Below the pieces are notes generated by a model that saw only the letters and a list, made by a program, of their open reading frames with translations, did not search any database and was not told the DNA's origin. Both the position numbers and the translations under genes were made by a program. A stretch of DNA of 13,675 bases from Solirubrobacterales bacterium (lineage in GTDB: Bacteria > Actinomycetota > Thermoleophilia > Solirubrobacterales > Solirubrobacteraceae): assembly GCA_003151895.1 (NCBI GenBank), contig PLYX01000192.1, positions 1-13,675 on the forward strand. The letters run 5' to 3'. Shown here piece by piece: positions 6,699-13,030 of the stretch. Position 1 is the first letter of the stretch, and each line of letters starts with the position of its first letter.

Positions 6699-6950
6699 TC
6701 AGGCGCCGCTGGTCTTCGGCCCGCTCTGAAACCAGGCGAACGCGAAGCACGCGAGCGCCACCACGATCGCGGCGATGCCGTGCTTGGTGTGGTGATGACT
6801 CGCTTCGCTGCTCGACGCGGACACGTGCCCGGGGAAGAACGAGGGCAGCGAGTGGGCCGGCTCGACGAAGTAGACGATCGCGACGATCACCAGCACGACG
6901 CCCAGCACGACGGCGGGAACGATCAACTTGCGCAGGGTCGTGGCGCTCAT
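6699..6950 (-). CDS. Small two-helix membrane protein, unknown function
   Basis: An 83-aa protein with no recognised family. Residues about 8-29 (LIVPAVVLGVVLVIVAIVYF) and 58-74 (GIAAIVVALACFAFAWF) are transmembrane helices. The 28-residue loop between them is Ser/His-rich (SSSEASHHHTKHG), and the cluster of five histidines could bind metal, but that is speculation. The tail is short and polar. The start at 6950 is supported by GAGGGG eight bases upstream. That Shine-Dalgarno lies in a small GGGA-ATA-TCCC hairpin (6951-6961), and a 24-codon leader ORF overlaps the ATG as ATGA, so expression may be translationally coupled. The gene converges on uppP and diverges from the MscS-like gene. Confidence 0.7.
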   Translation of the reverse strand: MSATTLRKLIVPAVVLGVVLVIVAIVYFVEPAHSLPSFFPGHVSASSSEASHHHTKHGIAAIVVALACFAFAWFQSGPKTSGA

Positions 6951-7021
6951 GGGATATTCCCCTCAACCCACGCCTCCCCTGGGAGGCGTGACCCCTCTCG
7001 GGTGTAGACGGTGGCGCTCAT
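6947..7021 (-). other. Possible 24-codon leader ORF coupled to the small membrane protein
   Basis: Reading minus from ATG at 7021 gives 24 codons, beginning MSATVYTREG and ending VEGNIP, with the stop TGA at 6949-6947 overlapping the downstream ATG (6950) as ATGA. The first 11 bases, ATGAGCGCCAC, are identical to the first 11 bases of the downstream gene, 71 bp apart. The leader spans two hairpins (6969-6990 and 6951-6961), the second covering the downstream Shine-Dalgarno. No strong ribosome-binding site precedes 7021, and whether the region is transcribed this far upstream is unknown. Confidence 0.27.
6969..6990. repeat. 10-bp-arm inverted repeat in the divergent intergenic region
   Basis: CACGCCTCCC at 6969-6978 and GGGAGGCGTG at 6981-6990 are exact reverse complements separated by two bases (CT). 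It lies between the small membrane protein start (6950) and the mscS-like start (7038). It may be a regulatory dyad on DNA or a hairpin in the minus-strand leader. Confidence 0.75.
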
Positions 7022-7037
7022 CGCCGCCGAAGAGTAG

Positions 7038-7751
7038 ATGATTCGGAGGATGGCACCCCGCCCGAGGACCCCACCGAGGATGTTCGAGACGCGCAGCCAA
7101 GCCTGGAGCGAAGCCGGGCTGTTGCATCAGGTGAGCCCCGGCGCGGTGAGGCGGGCGCGCTGGGAGGCGCTCTTGCTGGTGCCCTTGTTCGTCGGGGTGG
7201 TGGTGCTCTACGAACACCGCCGCGACCTGCTCGGCCTGAGCAAGCACGGCAAAGGGCAGCTCGCCTGGCTGGAAGCGCCGGTGGACTTCCTCACTGTCAT
7301 CGTGCTCGTGATCCTCGGCTGGGCGATCGCGCGCGACGTCGGCCGCGCGTTCGGCCCGGCCCTGTTCAGGCGCCTGGACCCCGCGGTGGCCGGCACCGTC
7401 GGTTTCGTGATCCGCCTGGCGACGGTGGCGGTGGCGCTCATCGTCGCGCTGAGCATCGCCGGTGTGGGTCCGCGCACGCTTGCGCTCGGCGGCGCGTTCA
7501 CGGCCGTGATCGTCGGCCTCGCCGCCCAGCAGACGCTCGGCAACGTGATCGCCGGGACCGTCCTGTTGAGCGCCCGCCCGTTCCGCGTTGGTGACAGCGT
7601 GCGCTTGCAGGGGGGCCAGATCGCCGGTCAGATCGAGGGGACGATCAGCTCGCTCGGACTGCTCTACACGACGTTCGCCACCGAGGAGGGCTCGATCATG
7701 GTGCCCAACAGCGTCGTGCTCAGCGTGGCGGTGCTCGCCAAGGGGCGGTAG
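7038..7751 (+). CDS. Mechanosensitive channel, MscS family, lacking the C-terminal domain
   Basis: A 237-aa protein. Predicted helices lie at about 45-58, 82-98 and 121-141. The pore-lining MscS segment is LALGGAFTAVIVGLAAQQTLGNVIAG (about 148-173), written here as ALGGAFTAV...LAAQQTLGNV, followed by RPFRVGD (180-186). The beta domain carries GTISSLGLLYTTFATEEG and VPNSVV (222-227). Family members normally continue with an alpha/beta C-terminal domain; this one stops ten residues later (AVLAKGR-stop). The protein is a membrane tension-gated channel by homology; without the cytoplasmic vestibule, gating may differ or be lost. The start is uncertain: ATGs at 7038, 7050 and 7080 are in frame, and 7038 has a GAAGAG a few bases upstream. 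Its 3' end lies 14 bp from the palindrome array at 7766. Confidence 0.82.
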   Translation: MIRRMAPRPRTPPRMFETRSQAWSEAGLLHQVSPGAVRRARWEALLLVPLFVGVVVLYEHRRDLLGLSKHGKGQLAWLEAPVDFLTVIVLVILGWAIARDVGRAFGPALFRRLDPAVAGTVGFVIRLATVAVALIVALSIAGVGPRTLALGGAFTAVIVGLAAQQTLGNVIAGTVLLSARPFRVGDSVRLQGGQIAGQIEGTISSLGLLYTTFATEEGSIMVPNSVVLSVAVLAKGR

Positions 7752-7765
7752 ATGTTCTTGTAGTT

Positions 7766-7863
7766 GACGGGGGCGCATGCGCCCCCGTCCGGAGCGGCGC
7801 ATGCGCCGCTCCGTCGAGACGGTGCATGCACCGTCTCACCCAGCCGCACATGTGCGGCTGGGT
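7766..7863. repeat. Array of four abutting perfect palindromes with a common CATG centre
   Basis: Unit 1 is 7766-7789 (24 bp; left half GACGGGGGCGCA). Unit 2 is 7790-7813 (24 bp; left half CGGAGCGGCGCA). Unit 3 is 7816-7837 (22 bp; left half GAGACGGTGCA). Unit 4 is 7838-7863 (26 bp; left half ACCCAGCCGCACA). Each right half is the exact reverse complement. Only two bases (7814-7815) in the block are outside a palindrome. Axes are 24, 25 and 24 bp apart. The inner ten bases all fit GYRCATGYRC, whereas the outer arms are unrelated between units. The block fills the gap between convergent genes (stops at 7751 and 7868), so RNA from either strand could form four consecutive hairpins. Bidirectional termination is one possible role, but no U-tract follows on either side. 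Confidence 0.97.
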
Positions 7864-7867
7864 CCCA

Positions 7868-8698
7868 TCAATGGATGATCTTGTAGCGCAAGAACAGGTG
7901 CGAGTCGTGCTCCAGCACGGCGAGGAGCTCCAGCGCGATGGGAGGGTCGAGCTCAGGGCCGCTCACGATCCTCAGCGTCTCGCTCGCGACATCGTCGCCG
8001 GCGAGCTTGGGGGAAAGGGAGAGGAACAGCTCGTCCACCAGCCCCTCCGCCAGAAGCTGAGAATTAAGGTGGGGGCCGCCCTCACAGAGCACCGTGCGCA
8101 CGCCGAGGCGTCCGCGCAGCTCTGACATGGCGCTTGGCAGATCGAGGACGCCCTCGCGTGCGGCGCGGACGTAATCGATGTCGGCGCGGCAGTCCTCCGG
8201 CAGGCTTTCCGGGGACGCCGTGACGATCGCGACGCGGGCGTCCGGATCGGCGAGCAGCGGGATCTCGCTGGTCAGCGCCAAGCGCCCGGAGACGATGCAC
8301 GCGAGCGGTTCCTCGGCGAGGCCGCGCTCGCGGCGGATCTGCCTGCGGCGCTCGTCGCGAACGAGTCGCCCGTAGCGCTCGGCGCGAACCGTGCCGGCGC
8401 CCGCCATCACCGCATCGACGACCGTGCGCAGGCCATGGAAGAGCTCTTTGTCGGCCTCGCCGCCGATCGCCCCCGAGCGTCCACCGAGGCTCGCGCGGCC
8501 GTCGGCGGTGCTGATCATGTTCAGCACCAGGTAGGGCCTCGACCCGGACCCGGCGGCCGCGCGCTCGGCCAGGTCCCCCTCACGGGGACAGGCGAGCTCC
8601 TCGACGAGTTGCTCGACGGTGGTTGGCGCGCCGTGCGGGAGCAGGCGGCGCAACGTCAATGCGGGCCCCCGGGCCGTGTCTCGCGCGCCGCTCGCCAT
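7868..8698 (-). CDS. RibD C-terminal-domain (pyrimidine reductase/DHFR-fold) family protein
   Basis: A 276-aa cytoplasmic protein. After an N-terminal stretch (LRRLLPHGAPTTVEQLVEEL, 16-35) typical of actinobacterial pyrimidine-reductase-family proteins, residues about 55-272 form the RibD_C fold. It contains NMISTADGRAS (60-70), the NADPH-site AGAGTVRAERYG (99-110), LCEGGPHLNSQL (204-215) and VDELFLSLSP (221-230). The family reduces the ribosyl side chain of the riboflavin precursor 5-amino-6-ribosylaminouracil phosphate, but no deaminase domain or other rib gene is nearby, so substrate is not certain. The ATG at 8698 has a weak AAGTGG-like site; an in-frame TTG close to LRRLL is another possible start. 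It converges on the mscS-like gene across the palindrome array and diverges from the cold-shock gene. Confidence 0.85.
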   Translation of the reverse strand: MASGARDTARGPALTLRRLLPHGAPTTVEQLVEELACPREGDLAERAAAGSGSRPYLVLNMISTADGRASLGGRSGAIGGEADKELFHGLRTVVDAVMAGAGTVRAERYGRLVRDERRRQIRRERGLAEEPLACIVSGRLALTSEIPLLADPDARVAIVTASPESLPEDCRADIDYVRAAREGVLDLPSAMSELRGRLGVRTVLCEGGPHLNSQLLAEGLVDELFLSLSPKLAGDDVASETLRIVSGPELDPPIALELLAVLEHDSHLFLRYKIIH

Positions 8699-8812
8699 AT
8701 ACCACTTGCTAACACATCCGCGTATCGACCTGCTACGGTCGTGCGGTCTGGCCGGCTAAAGAATCCGGCGAAAAAGCAGTGCAAGCGCTCGCAGGTCGAA
8801 GCTCTAGCAGCA

Positions 8813-8847
8813 TCCTCCGCGTAGCAGCACGCACATATCGTGGAGGA
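8813..8847 (+). promoter_or_regulatory. Stem in the csp leader that pairs with its Shine-Dalgarno
   Basis: TCCTCCGCG (8813-8821) can pair with CGTGGAGGA (8839-8847) over nine consecutive pairs, eight Watson-Crick and one G-U, around a 17-nt loop. The right arm is the complete ribosome-binding site, GGAGGA, eight bases before the ATG at 8856. A folded leader would block initiation, consistent with temperature-dependent or structural control as known for other cspA-type mRNAs. Upstream at 8699-8812 no confident promoter was identified; a GCCGG...CCGGC hairpin sits at 8751-8769. Confidence 0.5.
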
Positions 8848-8855
8848 AAGATCAC

Positions 8856-9059
8856 ATGCCTACCGGCACAGTGAAGTGGTTCAGCGATGACAAGGGATTC
8901 GGCTTCATCACCCCCGATGATGGCGAGAAGGACTTGTTCGTCCACCACACAGGAATCAACGGCGAAGGCTATCGCTCGCTCCAGGAGGGCACCAAGGTGT
9001 CCTACGACGCGGAGCAGGGCGACAAGGGCCCGAAGGCCGTGAACGTCACGACCATCTGA
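8856..9059 (+). CDS. csp: Cold-shock domain protein (CspA family)
   Basis: A 67-aa single cold-shock domain, the standard length for the family. It binds single-stranded RNA/DNA as an RNA chaperone in the cytoplasm. It opens MPTGTVKWFSDDKGFGFI, with RNP1 KGFGFI at residues 13-18 and RNP2 LFVHH at 27-31, and ends NVTTI. All aromatic nucleic-acid-contacting residues (W8, F15, F17, F28, H30) are in place. The Shine-Dalgarno GGAGGA lies at 8842-8847. The leader can form a stem that hides it (8813-8847). It is lone, with the mannosyltransferase gene starting 45 bp downstream on the same strand, so read-through is possible. Confidence 0.96.
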   Translation: MPTGTVKWFSDDKGFGFITPDDGEKDLFVHHTGINGEGYRSLQEGTKVSYDAEQGDKGPKAVNVTTI

Positions 9060-9104
9060 GCTGCTGACAGCACGAACGGCGGATCTCGCCAGGGACGCGC
9101 GTCC

Positions 9105-10649
9105 ATGACGGGATACGCCCAAAGCAGCAGCGAGCATGTCATCGGGGCCCTGCGGGGTCCCGCCGACTTTCTGGGGACGGACGCGCGTCGACGCATCGAC
9201 GTCACGATCGGGGCGGTCGCCCTGATTGCGATACTGGCGTGCGCCGCGCTGCTCGTGGTGGCGGTCGCCGATCGTCCCAGCCTCCTCGCGGCCACCACCA
9301 CACCGCACTTCTTCCCGCATTGGATGGCGGGCCCGCTCGGCGGGCTGTGGCCATCGCTGACACGCAGCACTCAAGGGTTGAAGTACCTCTTCAGCGGCGC
9401 GATCGTCGTCATGTACGCGAGCTACCTCGTGGGTTTGAGGTACGTGCCGCGCCTGTCCGCCCGCTGGGCGATCGCGGCGGTGGTGGGGGCGCACGCGATC
9501 ATGTTCCTCGCGCCCCCGCTCGCGCTCACAGACATCTTCAACTACGTCAACTACGGCCGGATGGAGATCGCACACCACCTCAACCCCTACACCACGACCC
9601 CGATCCTCGAGCCTCACAACGATCCGAGCTTCGCGCTCAGCAACTGGCACCAGCTCCTGAGTCCCTACGGGCCACTGTTCACACTCATGACGTTCGCGGT
9701 CGTCCCCCTGGGCGTGGCCGCCTCGTTCTGGACGCTGAAGGGGTTGTTGATGCTCGCGAGCCTCGGCACCGTCCTGCTCGTGTGGCGCTCGGCACGTCTG
9801 CTCGGCCGCGATCCGGTCGCCGCGATCGTGCTCGTCGGCCTGAACCCGATCGTGCTCGTGTGGGGGCTCGGCGGCGACCACAACGACTCCCTGATGATGT
9901 TCTTCGTGGTGCTCGGCTTCTACCTGCTGCTGCGCACGCGCTCTCTGCCGGGGGCGCTCCGGCGGAGCGGCGACGAGGAGACCGCGCCTGCCGCGATCGC
10001 CGCCATGCCGACCAGCCGGGCCGCGGCGTGGAGAATGGGCGCGGGCGCCACATTCGTGATCGCGGTTGCGATCAAGGCATCGGCCGGCATCCTGCTGCCG
10101 GTCGTGCTCGCCTCGCTGCTGCGCAGCAGGCGCGAGGCGATTCAGGTGGTGCTCGGCATGCTGGCAGCGGCTATCGTTGTTGGGGCCTGCAGCGTGATCG
10201 CGTTCGGCCCGCACTTCCCCGACCTCGCCACGCAGGGGCGCCTCGTGACGATGACGAGCCTGCCCAACCTGCTCGGGCTGGCGCTCGGCCAGGGCGGAGA
10301 GACCACCGCTCTGCGCCTGCTGCTCAGCGGCGTGCTCGTGGCGGCCGTGGCGGCGTGCTCGGTGCTTGCGTGGCGCCGGCGGGAGTCGCTGACGGCGGCG
10401 GGATGGGCGTCGGTGGCGCTGCTCGTGACGCTCAGTTGGGTGCTGCCCTGGTATGTGCTGTGGGTATTGCCGCTGGCAGCCCTGTCGAGCTCGCGCCGGT
10501 TGCGCACAACCGTGCTGCTGCTGGGCGTCTACTTCATAGTGGCTTGGGCGCCGATTACCGGCACGGTGTTCAACGCGATCGGCTTCCACCCCGAAAAGAC
10601 GTCCCTCGGGCGGCTCCATCAGCGCTATGTCAAGGAACTCCTCTACTGA
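9105..10649 (+). CDS. GT-C polyprenol-phosphate mannosyltransferase-like membrane protein (MptB/GT87-like)
   Basis: A 514-aa protein with about 11-13 predicted membrane helices. Its first lumenal loop carries LTDIFNYVNYGRM (141-153), with Asp143 in the position of the GT-C catalytic Asp, followed by LNPYTTTP (159-166). Later motifs are SPYGP (186-190), LNPIVLVWGLGGDHND (246-261) and VLPWYVLWVLPLA. This order matches actinobacterial MptA/MptB and related DUF2029/GT87 enzymes, which add mannose from polyprenyl-phosphate mannose to lipid-linked glycans outside the membrane. The acceptor cannot be read from sequence. The ATG at 9105 is preceded by AGGGA nine bases upstream and directly abuts a 12-bp palindrome (GGACGCGCGTCC, 9093-9104). 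With uppP and the PHP-GT4 gene, it is the third envelope-glycan gene in the window. It converges on the rhodanese gene; the 64-bp gap holds only weak GC-rich inverted repeats. Confidence 0.82.
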   Translation: MTGYAQSSSEHVIGALRGPADFLGTDARRRIDVTIGAVALIAILACAALLVVAVADRPSLLAATTTPHFFPHWMAGPLGGLWPSLTRSTQGLKYLFSGAIVVMYASYLVGLRYVPRLSARWAIAAVVGAHAIMFLAPPLALTDIFNYVNYGRMEIAHHLNPYTTTPILEPHNDPSFALSNWHQLLSPYGPLFTLMTFAVVPLGVAASFWTLKGLLMLASLGTVLLVWRSARLLGRDPVAAIVLVGLNPIVLVWGLGGDHNDSLMMFFVVLGFYLLLRTRSLPGALRRSGDEETAPAAIAAMPTSRAAAWRMGAGATFVIAVAIKASAGILLPVVLASLLRSRREAIQVVLGMLAAAIVVGACSVIAFGPHFPDLATQGRLVTMTSLPNLLGLALGQGGETTALRLLLSGVLVAAVAACSVLAWRRRESLTAAGWASVALLVTLSWVLPWYVLWVLPLAALSSSRRLRTTVLLLGVYFIVAWAPITGTVFNAIGFHPEKTSLGRLHQRYVKELLY

Positions 10650-10713
10650 GCCGCGCCTGGGGCCGCTGACGCGCTGAACACGGCCTCCGGCGGCGGTGCG
10701 CAGCCGGCCCTTG

Positions 10714-11070
10714 TCAGTGGTCCGCCACGACGCCGCCCTTGGGAGAGAGCGGCCTGTTCTCGCTTGCCCAGCGCACGAGGCCGCCGCGCATCGACAATGC
10801 CTGGACGCCGGCCGCCCGAAACGCCTGGGCAGCCATCTCCGAGCGCGCGCCCACGCGGCAGTAGAAGACGACTGGGCGCTCGCGCTCGATCTCCTCCCCC
10901 CTCGATGAGAGCTCCACCAGCGGTATGTGGCGCGAGCCGGCGATGTGGCCCGCCTCGCGCTCGTAGGGCTCGCGCACGTCGATCACCTGCAGCTCGGGGT
11001 CCTCGGCGAGCCAGTCGGCGAGCTGCTCGGGATCGACGTCTGTCTGAGTGGAGTCAACCGGTGTGCTCAT
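10714..11070 (-). CDS. Single-domain rhodanese-like protein
   Basis: A 118-aa single rhodanese domain (residues about 12-105), near the minimum size of GlpE-type proteins. LQVIDVREPYEREAGHIAGSRHIPL (27-51) contains the two CH2-type motifs DVREPYE and GHIAGSRHIP. The active loop is C71-R-V-G-A-R76 in FYCRVGARSEMAA, with the sulfur-accepting cysteine present. The C-terminal motif is LSMRGGLVRWASENRPL. It probably transfers sulfane sulfur to cyanide or a thiol acceptor in the cytoplasm. The start at 11070 has little Shine-Dalgarno. Only 40 bp separate it from the divergent acyl-CoA dehydrogenase gene, so the two probably share a compact promoter region that includes CTAG repeats flanking CGGGGTCA. 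Confidence 0.93.
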   Translation of the reverse strand: MSTPVDSTQTDVDPEQLADWLAEDPELQVIDVREPYEREAGHIAGSRHIPLVELSSRGEEIERERPVVFYCRVGARSEMAAQAFRAAGVQALSMRGGLVRWASENRPLSPKGGVVADH

Positions 11071-11110
11071 CAGGGCATGAGCCTAGCGGGGTCACTAGGA
11101 TCAGCGCACG

Positions 11111-12259
11111 ATGCAAGACACCCTCACCGACATTTACACCATTCCGCAGGAGCACATCGACTTCTGCGCCACCATCAAACAGATCGCCCAGGAGAAGATC
11201 GCGCCGCGCTCCGCTGAGATCGACGAGAAGGCCGAGTACCCATGGGACATACGCAAGGTGCTGGCCGAGCAGGACATCCTCGGCTTGCCGTTCCCTCCCG
11301 AGCACGGCGGCACCGGCACGGGCACGCTGATGCTCAACATGGCGGTCGAGGAGATCGCCAAGGTGGACGCGGCGTGCGCGCTGATCCTGATGGTGCAGGA
11401 GCTCGGCACGCTGCCGATCCAGCTGTTCGGCTCGGAGGAGATGAAGGCGCGCCTGCTCCCGAAGTGCGCGAGCGGCGAGTGGTCCCCGGCATTCGCGCTG
11501 TCAGAGCCCGAAGCGGGTTCGGACCCGGCGGGGATGCAGACCACCGCCGTGAAGGACGGCGAGGAGTGGGTGATCAACGGCGCCAAGAACTGGATCACCA
11601 ACCTTGGCGTCGCAGACTTCTACGTGACCTTCGCCGTCACCGACCGCGAGAGCAAACGGATCACCGCTTTCGTGGTGGAGGCCGACCGACCGGGCTTCAG
11701 CGTGGGCAAGCTCGAGCACAAGCTCGGCATCAGGGCCTCGCCAACCGGCCAGCCGATCTTCGAGGACGTGAGGGTGCCGCAGGAGAATGTGATCGGCGAG
11801 GTCGGCAGGGGCCTGCGCGTGGCGCTCGCCACGCTCGAGCGCACGCGCCTCGGGGCGGCCGCCCAAGCGGTTGGGATCGCTCAAGGGGCGACCGACTACG
11901 CGGTGGCCTACGCACGCGAGCGCAGGCAGTTCGGCAAAGCCATCAACGAGTTCCAGGGGATCCAGTTCAAGCTCGCCGACATGGAAACCCGCACAGCCGC
12001 CGCCCGGGAGCTGCTTTACAAGGCGTGCGCCATGGCCGACCAGGGCCATCCGCAGCGCGCGAAGTACTCCTCGATGGCGAAGGTCTTCTGCTCGGATACC
12101 GCCATGGCGGTCACCGTTGAGGCGGTTCAGGTGCTGGGCGGCTACGGTTATGTCAAGGAGTACCCAGTGGAGCGCATGATGCGAGACGCCAAGATCACCC
12201 AGATCTACGAGGGCACGAACGAGATCCAAAGGCTCGTTATAGCCCGCACGCTGAAGTAG
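11111..12259 (+). CDS. Acyl-CoA dehydrogenase
   Basis: A 382-aa FAD enzyme of full family length that introduces the alpha-beta double bond in an acyl-CoA and passes electrons to ETF. Signature 1 is ALSEPEAGSD (129-138), followed by the FAD-binding WITN segment. Signature 2 is QFGKAINEFQGIQFKLADM (about 278-296). The C-terminal active-site motif is IYEGTNEIQR with catalytic Glu367 in the position used by short/medium-chain and butyryl-CoA dehydrogenases, rather than the helix-G position of isovaleryl/long-chain enzymes. Chain-length specificity is not predicted. It starts at 11111 with a weak AGGA site. The zincin gene follows after 8 bp and a thiolase a little further on, so this is probably part of a fatty-acid or acyl-CoA degradation unit. 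Confidence 0.96.
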   Translation: MQDTLTDIYTIPQEHIDFCATIKQIAQEKIAPRSAEIDEKAEYPWDIRKVLAEQDILGLPFPPEHGGTGTGTLMLNMAVEEIAKVDAACALILMVQELGTLPIQLFGSEEMKARLLPKCASGEWSPAFALSEPEAGSDPAGMQTTAVKDGEEWVINGAKNWITNLGVADFYVTFAVTDRESKRITAFVVEADRPGFSVGKLEHKLGIRASPTGQPIFEDVRVPQENVIGEVGRGLRVALATLERTRLGAAAQAVGIAQGATDYAVAYARERRQFGKAINEFQGIQFKLADMETRTAAARELLYKACAMADQGHPQRAKYSSMAKVFCSDTAMAVTVEAVQVLGGYGYVKEYPVERMMRDAKITQIYEGTNEIQRLVIARTLK

Positions 12260-12267
12260 GAACAGGG

Positions 12268-12918
12268 ATGCGTGCGTCGAGGTCGCCAGGCGCCTTCGGC
12301 CACGCTCGCCGCGTCGCGGTGGCGGCGCTCGTGGCCCTCTCACTCGGTCTCCTCACGCTCGTCGTCGGGCAGGGATTCAGCACGATCGGCATAGTCAGAG
12401 CGGTCGAGGAGATAGCGCTCGGGGCGATTGTCGTGGCCGTGCTCGCGGGCGGGGTGGCATTCGTGGCGGTGCACCTCGCCGGCTGGCGCGACCCCGAGTC
12501 GGAGGACGAGTTCGAAGAGCTCGTGCGCCACTCGGAGGAGCTGGCTCGCGAAGGCCTCGCGGTGGACCCCGACGAAGCGGAGTTCATGGAGCTCGACCCG
12601 CTCGACGACGGCGACTTCGAAGAGCTCGTGCGCGACGCGCTCGACGACCTGCCCGATCTGCTGCGCAACGCCCTCACTCACGTTGCTGTGGTGATCTCCG
12701 ACGGCGGGCGCGCCCGCGGCGCCTACGGCCTCTACCAGGGGGATGGCGCCACGAGGAACAACGCCCACGACAGGATCGTGATCTTCCGCGACACGATCAG
12801 GCGCGATTTCGGCCATAACCCGGACCTGCTGCGCGAGCAGGTCACCAAGACCGTGCGCCACGAGCTTGCCCATCACGTCGGCTTCGACGAGTTGGGCGTA
12901 TCCCGCCTCGATCTATAG
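12268..12918 (+). CDS. Membrane-anchored zincin-like metallopeptidase (Zincin_1/PF06262-like)
   Basis: A 216-aa protein. Residues about 14-35 and 48-71 are two transmembrane helices. An acidic linker (74-115) is followed by a Zincin_1-type domain (115-216). That domain runs from GDFEELVRDALDDLPDLL and HVAVVISD through GLYQG and RIVIFRDTI to the zinc motif HELAHHVGFDE (198-208; H198, E199, H202, likely third ligand near D207). Family members are usually about 110-140 aa and soluble, so the membrane anchor is an addition. The segment FEELVR occurs twice, 35 residues apart, from an exact 18-bp duplication (12511-12528 and 12616-12633), so the domain start has been partly copied into the linker. 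The ATG is 8 bp after the acyl-CoA dehydrogenase stop with AGGAACAGGG before it, indicating an operon. No substrate is known. Confidence 0.85.
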   Translation: MRASRSPGAFGHARRVAVAALVALSLGLLTLVVGQGFSTIGIVRAVEEIALGAIVVAVLAGGVAFVAVHLAGWRDPESEDEFEELVRHSEELAREGLAVDPDEAEFMELDPLDDGDFEELVRDALDDLPDLLRNALTHVAVVISDGGRARGAYGLYQGDGATRNNAHDRIVIFRDTIRRDFGHNPDLLREQVTKTVRHELAHHVGFDELGVSRLDL

Positions 12919-12919
12919 G

Positions 12920-12942
12920 GAGGTCGGGTCGATCCCGATCTC
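12920..12942 (+). terminator. Candidate hairpin terminator after the zincin gene
   Basis: GAGGTCGGG (12920-12928), loop TCGAT, then CCCGATCTC (12934-12942) form a nine-pair stem with one G-U pair, starting 1 bp after the stop codon. No U-tract follows, so it would be an I-shaped type common in GC-rich actinobacteria. A second hairpin with one bulge lies at 12957-12980 before the thiolase ribosome-binding site. Confidence 0.4.
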
Positions 12943-13030
12943 GCGTAGGATTCGCGCCGCTCCCGCGCCGTGCGGGGCGGGTGGGCACTGGATCCGTCCC
13001 CGCCAACGACCAACCAAGGAGAAAGCACAC

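Noticed and set aside
7766..7863. CRISPR array interpretation of the regularly spaced block
   Set aside because: There are no identical repeats separated by unique spacers; each unit is itself a palindrome with different arms, and no cas gene is present.
8733..10619. 628-codon open frame on the minus strand
   Set aside because: Arg/His/Gln-rich low-complexity translation, antisense to csp and to the well-supported mannosyltransferase; a GC-rich shadow frame.
11071..11110. CTAG-CGGGGTCA-CTAG as an operator between rhodanese and acyl-CoA dehydrogenase
   Set aside because: Four-base arms are too short to distinguish from chance in this composition.
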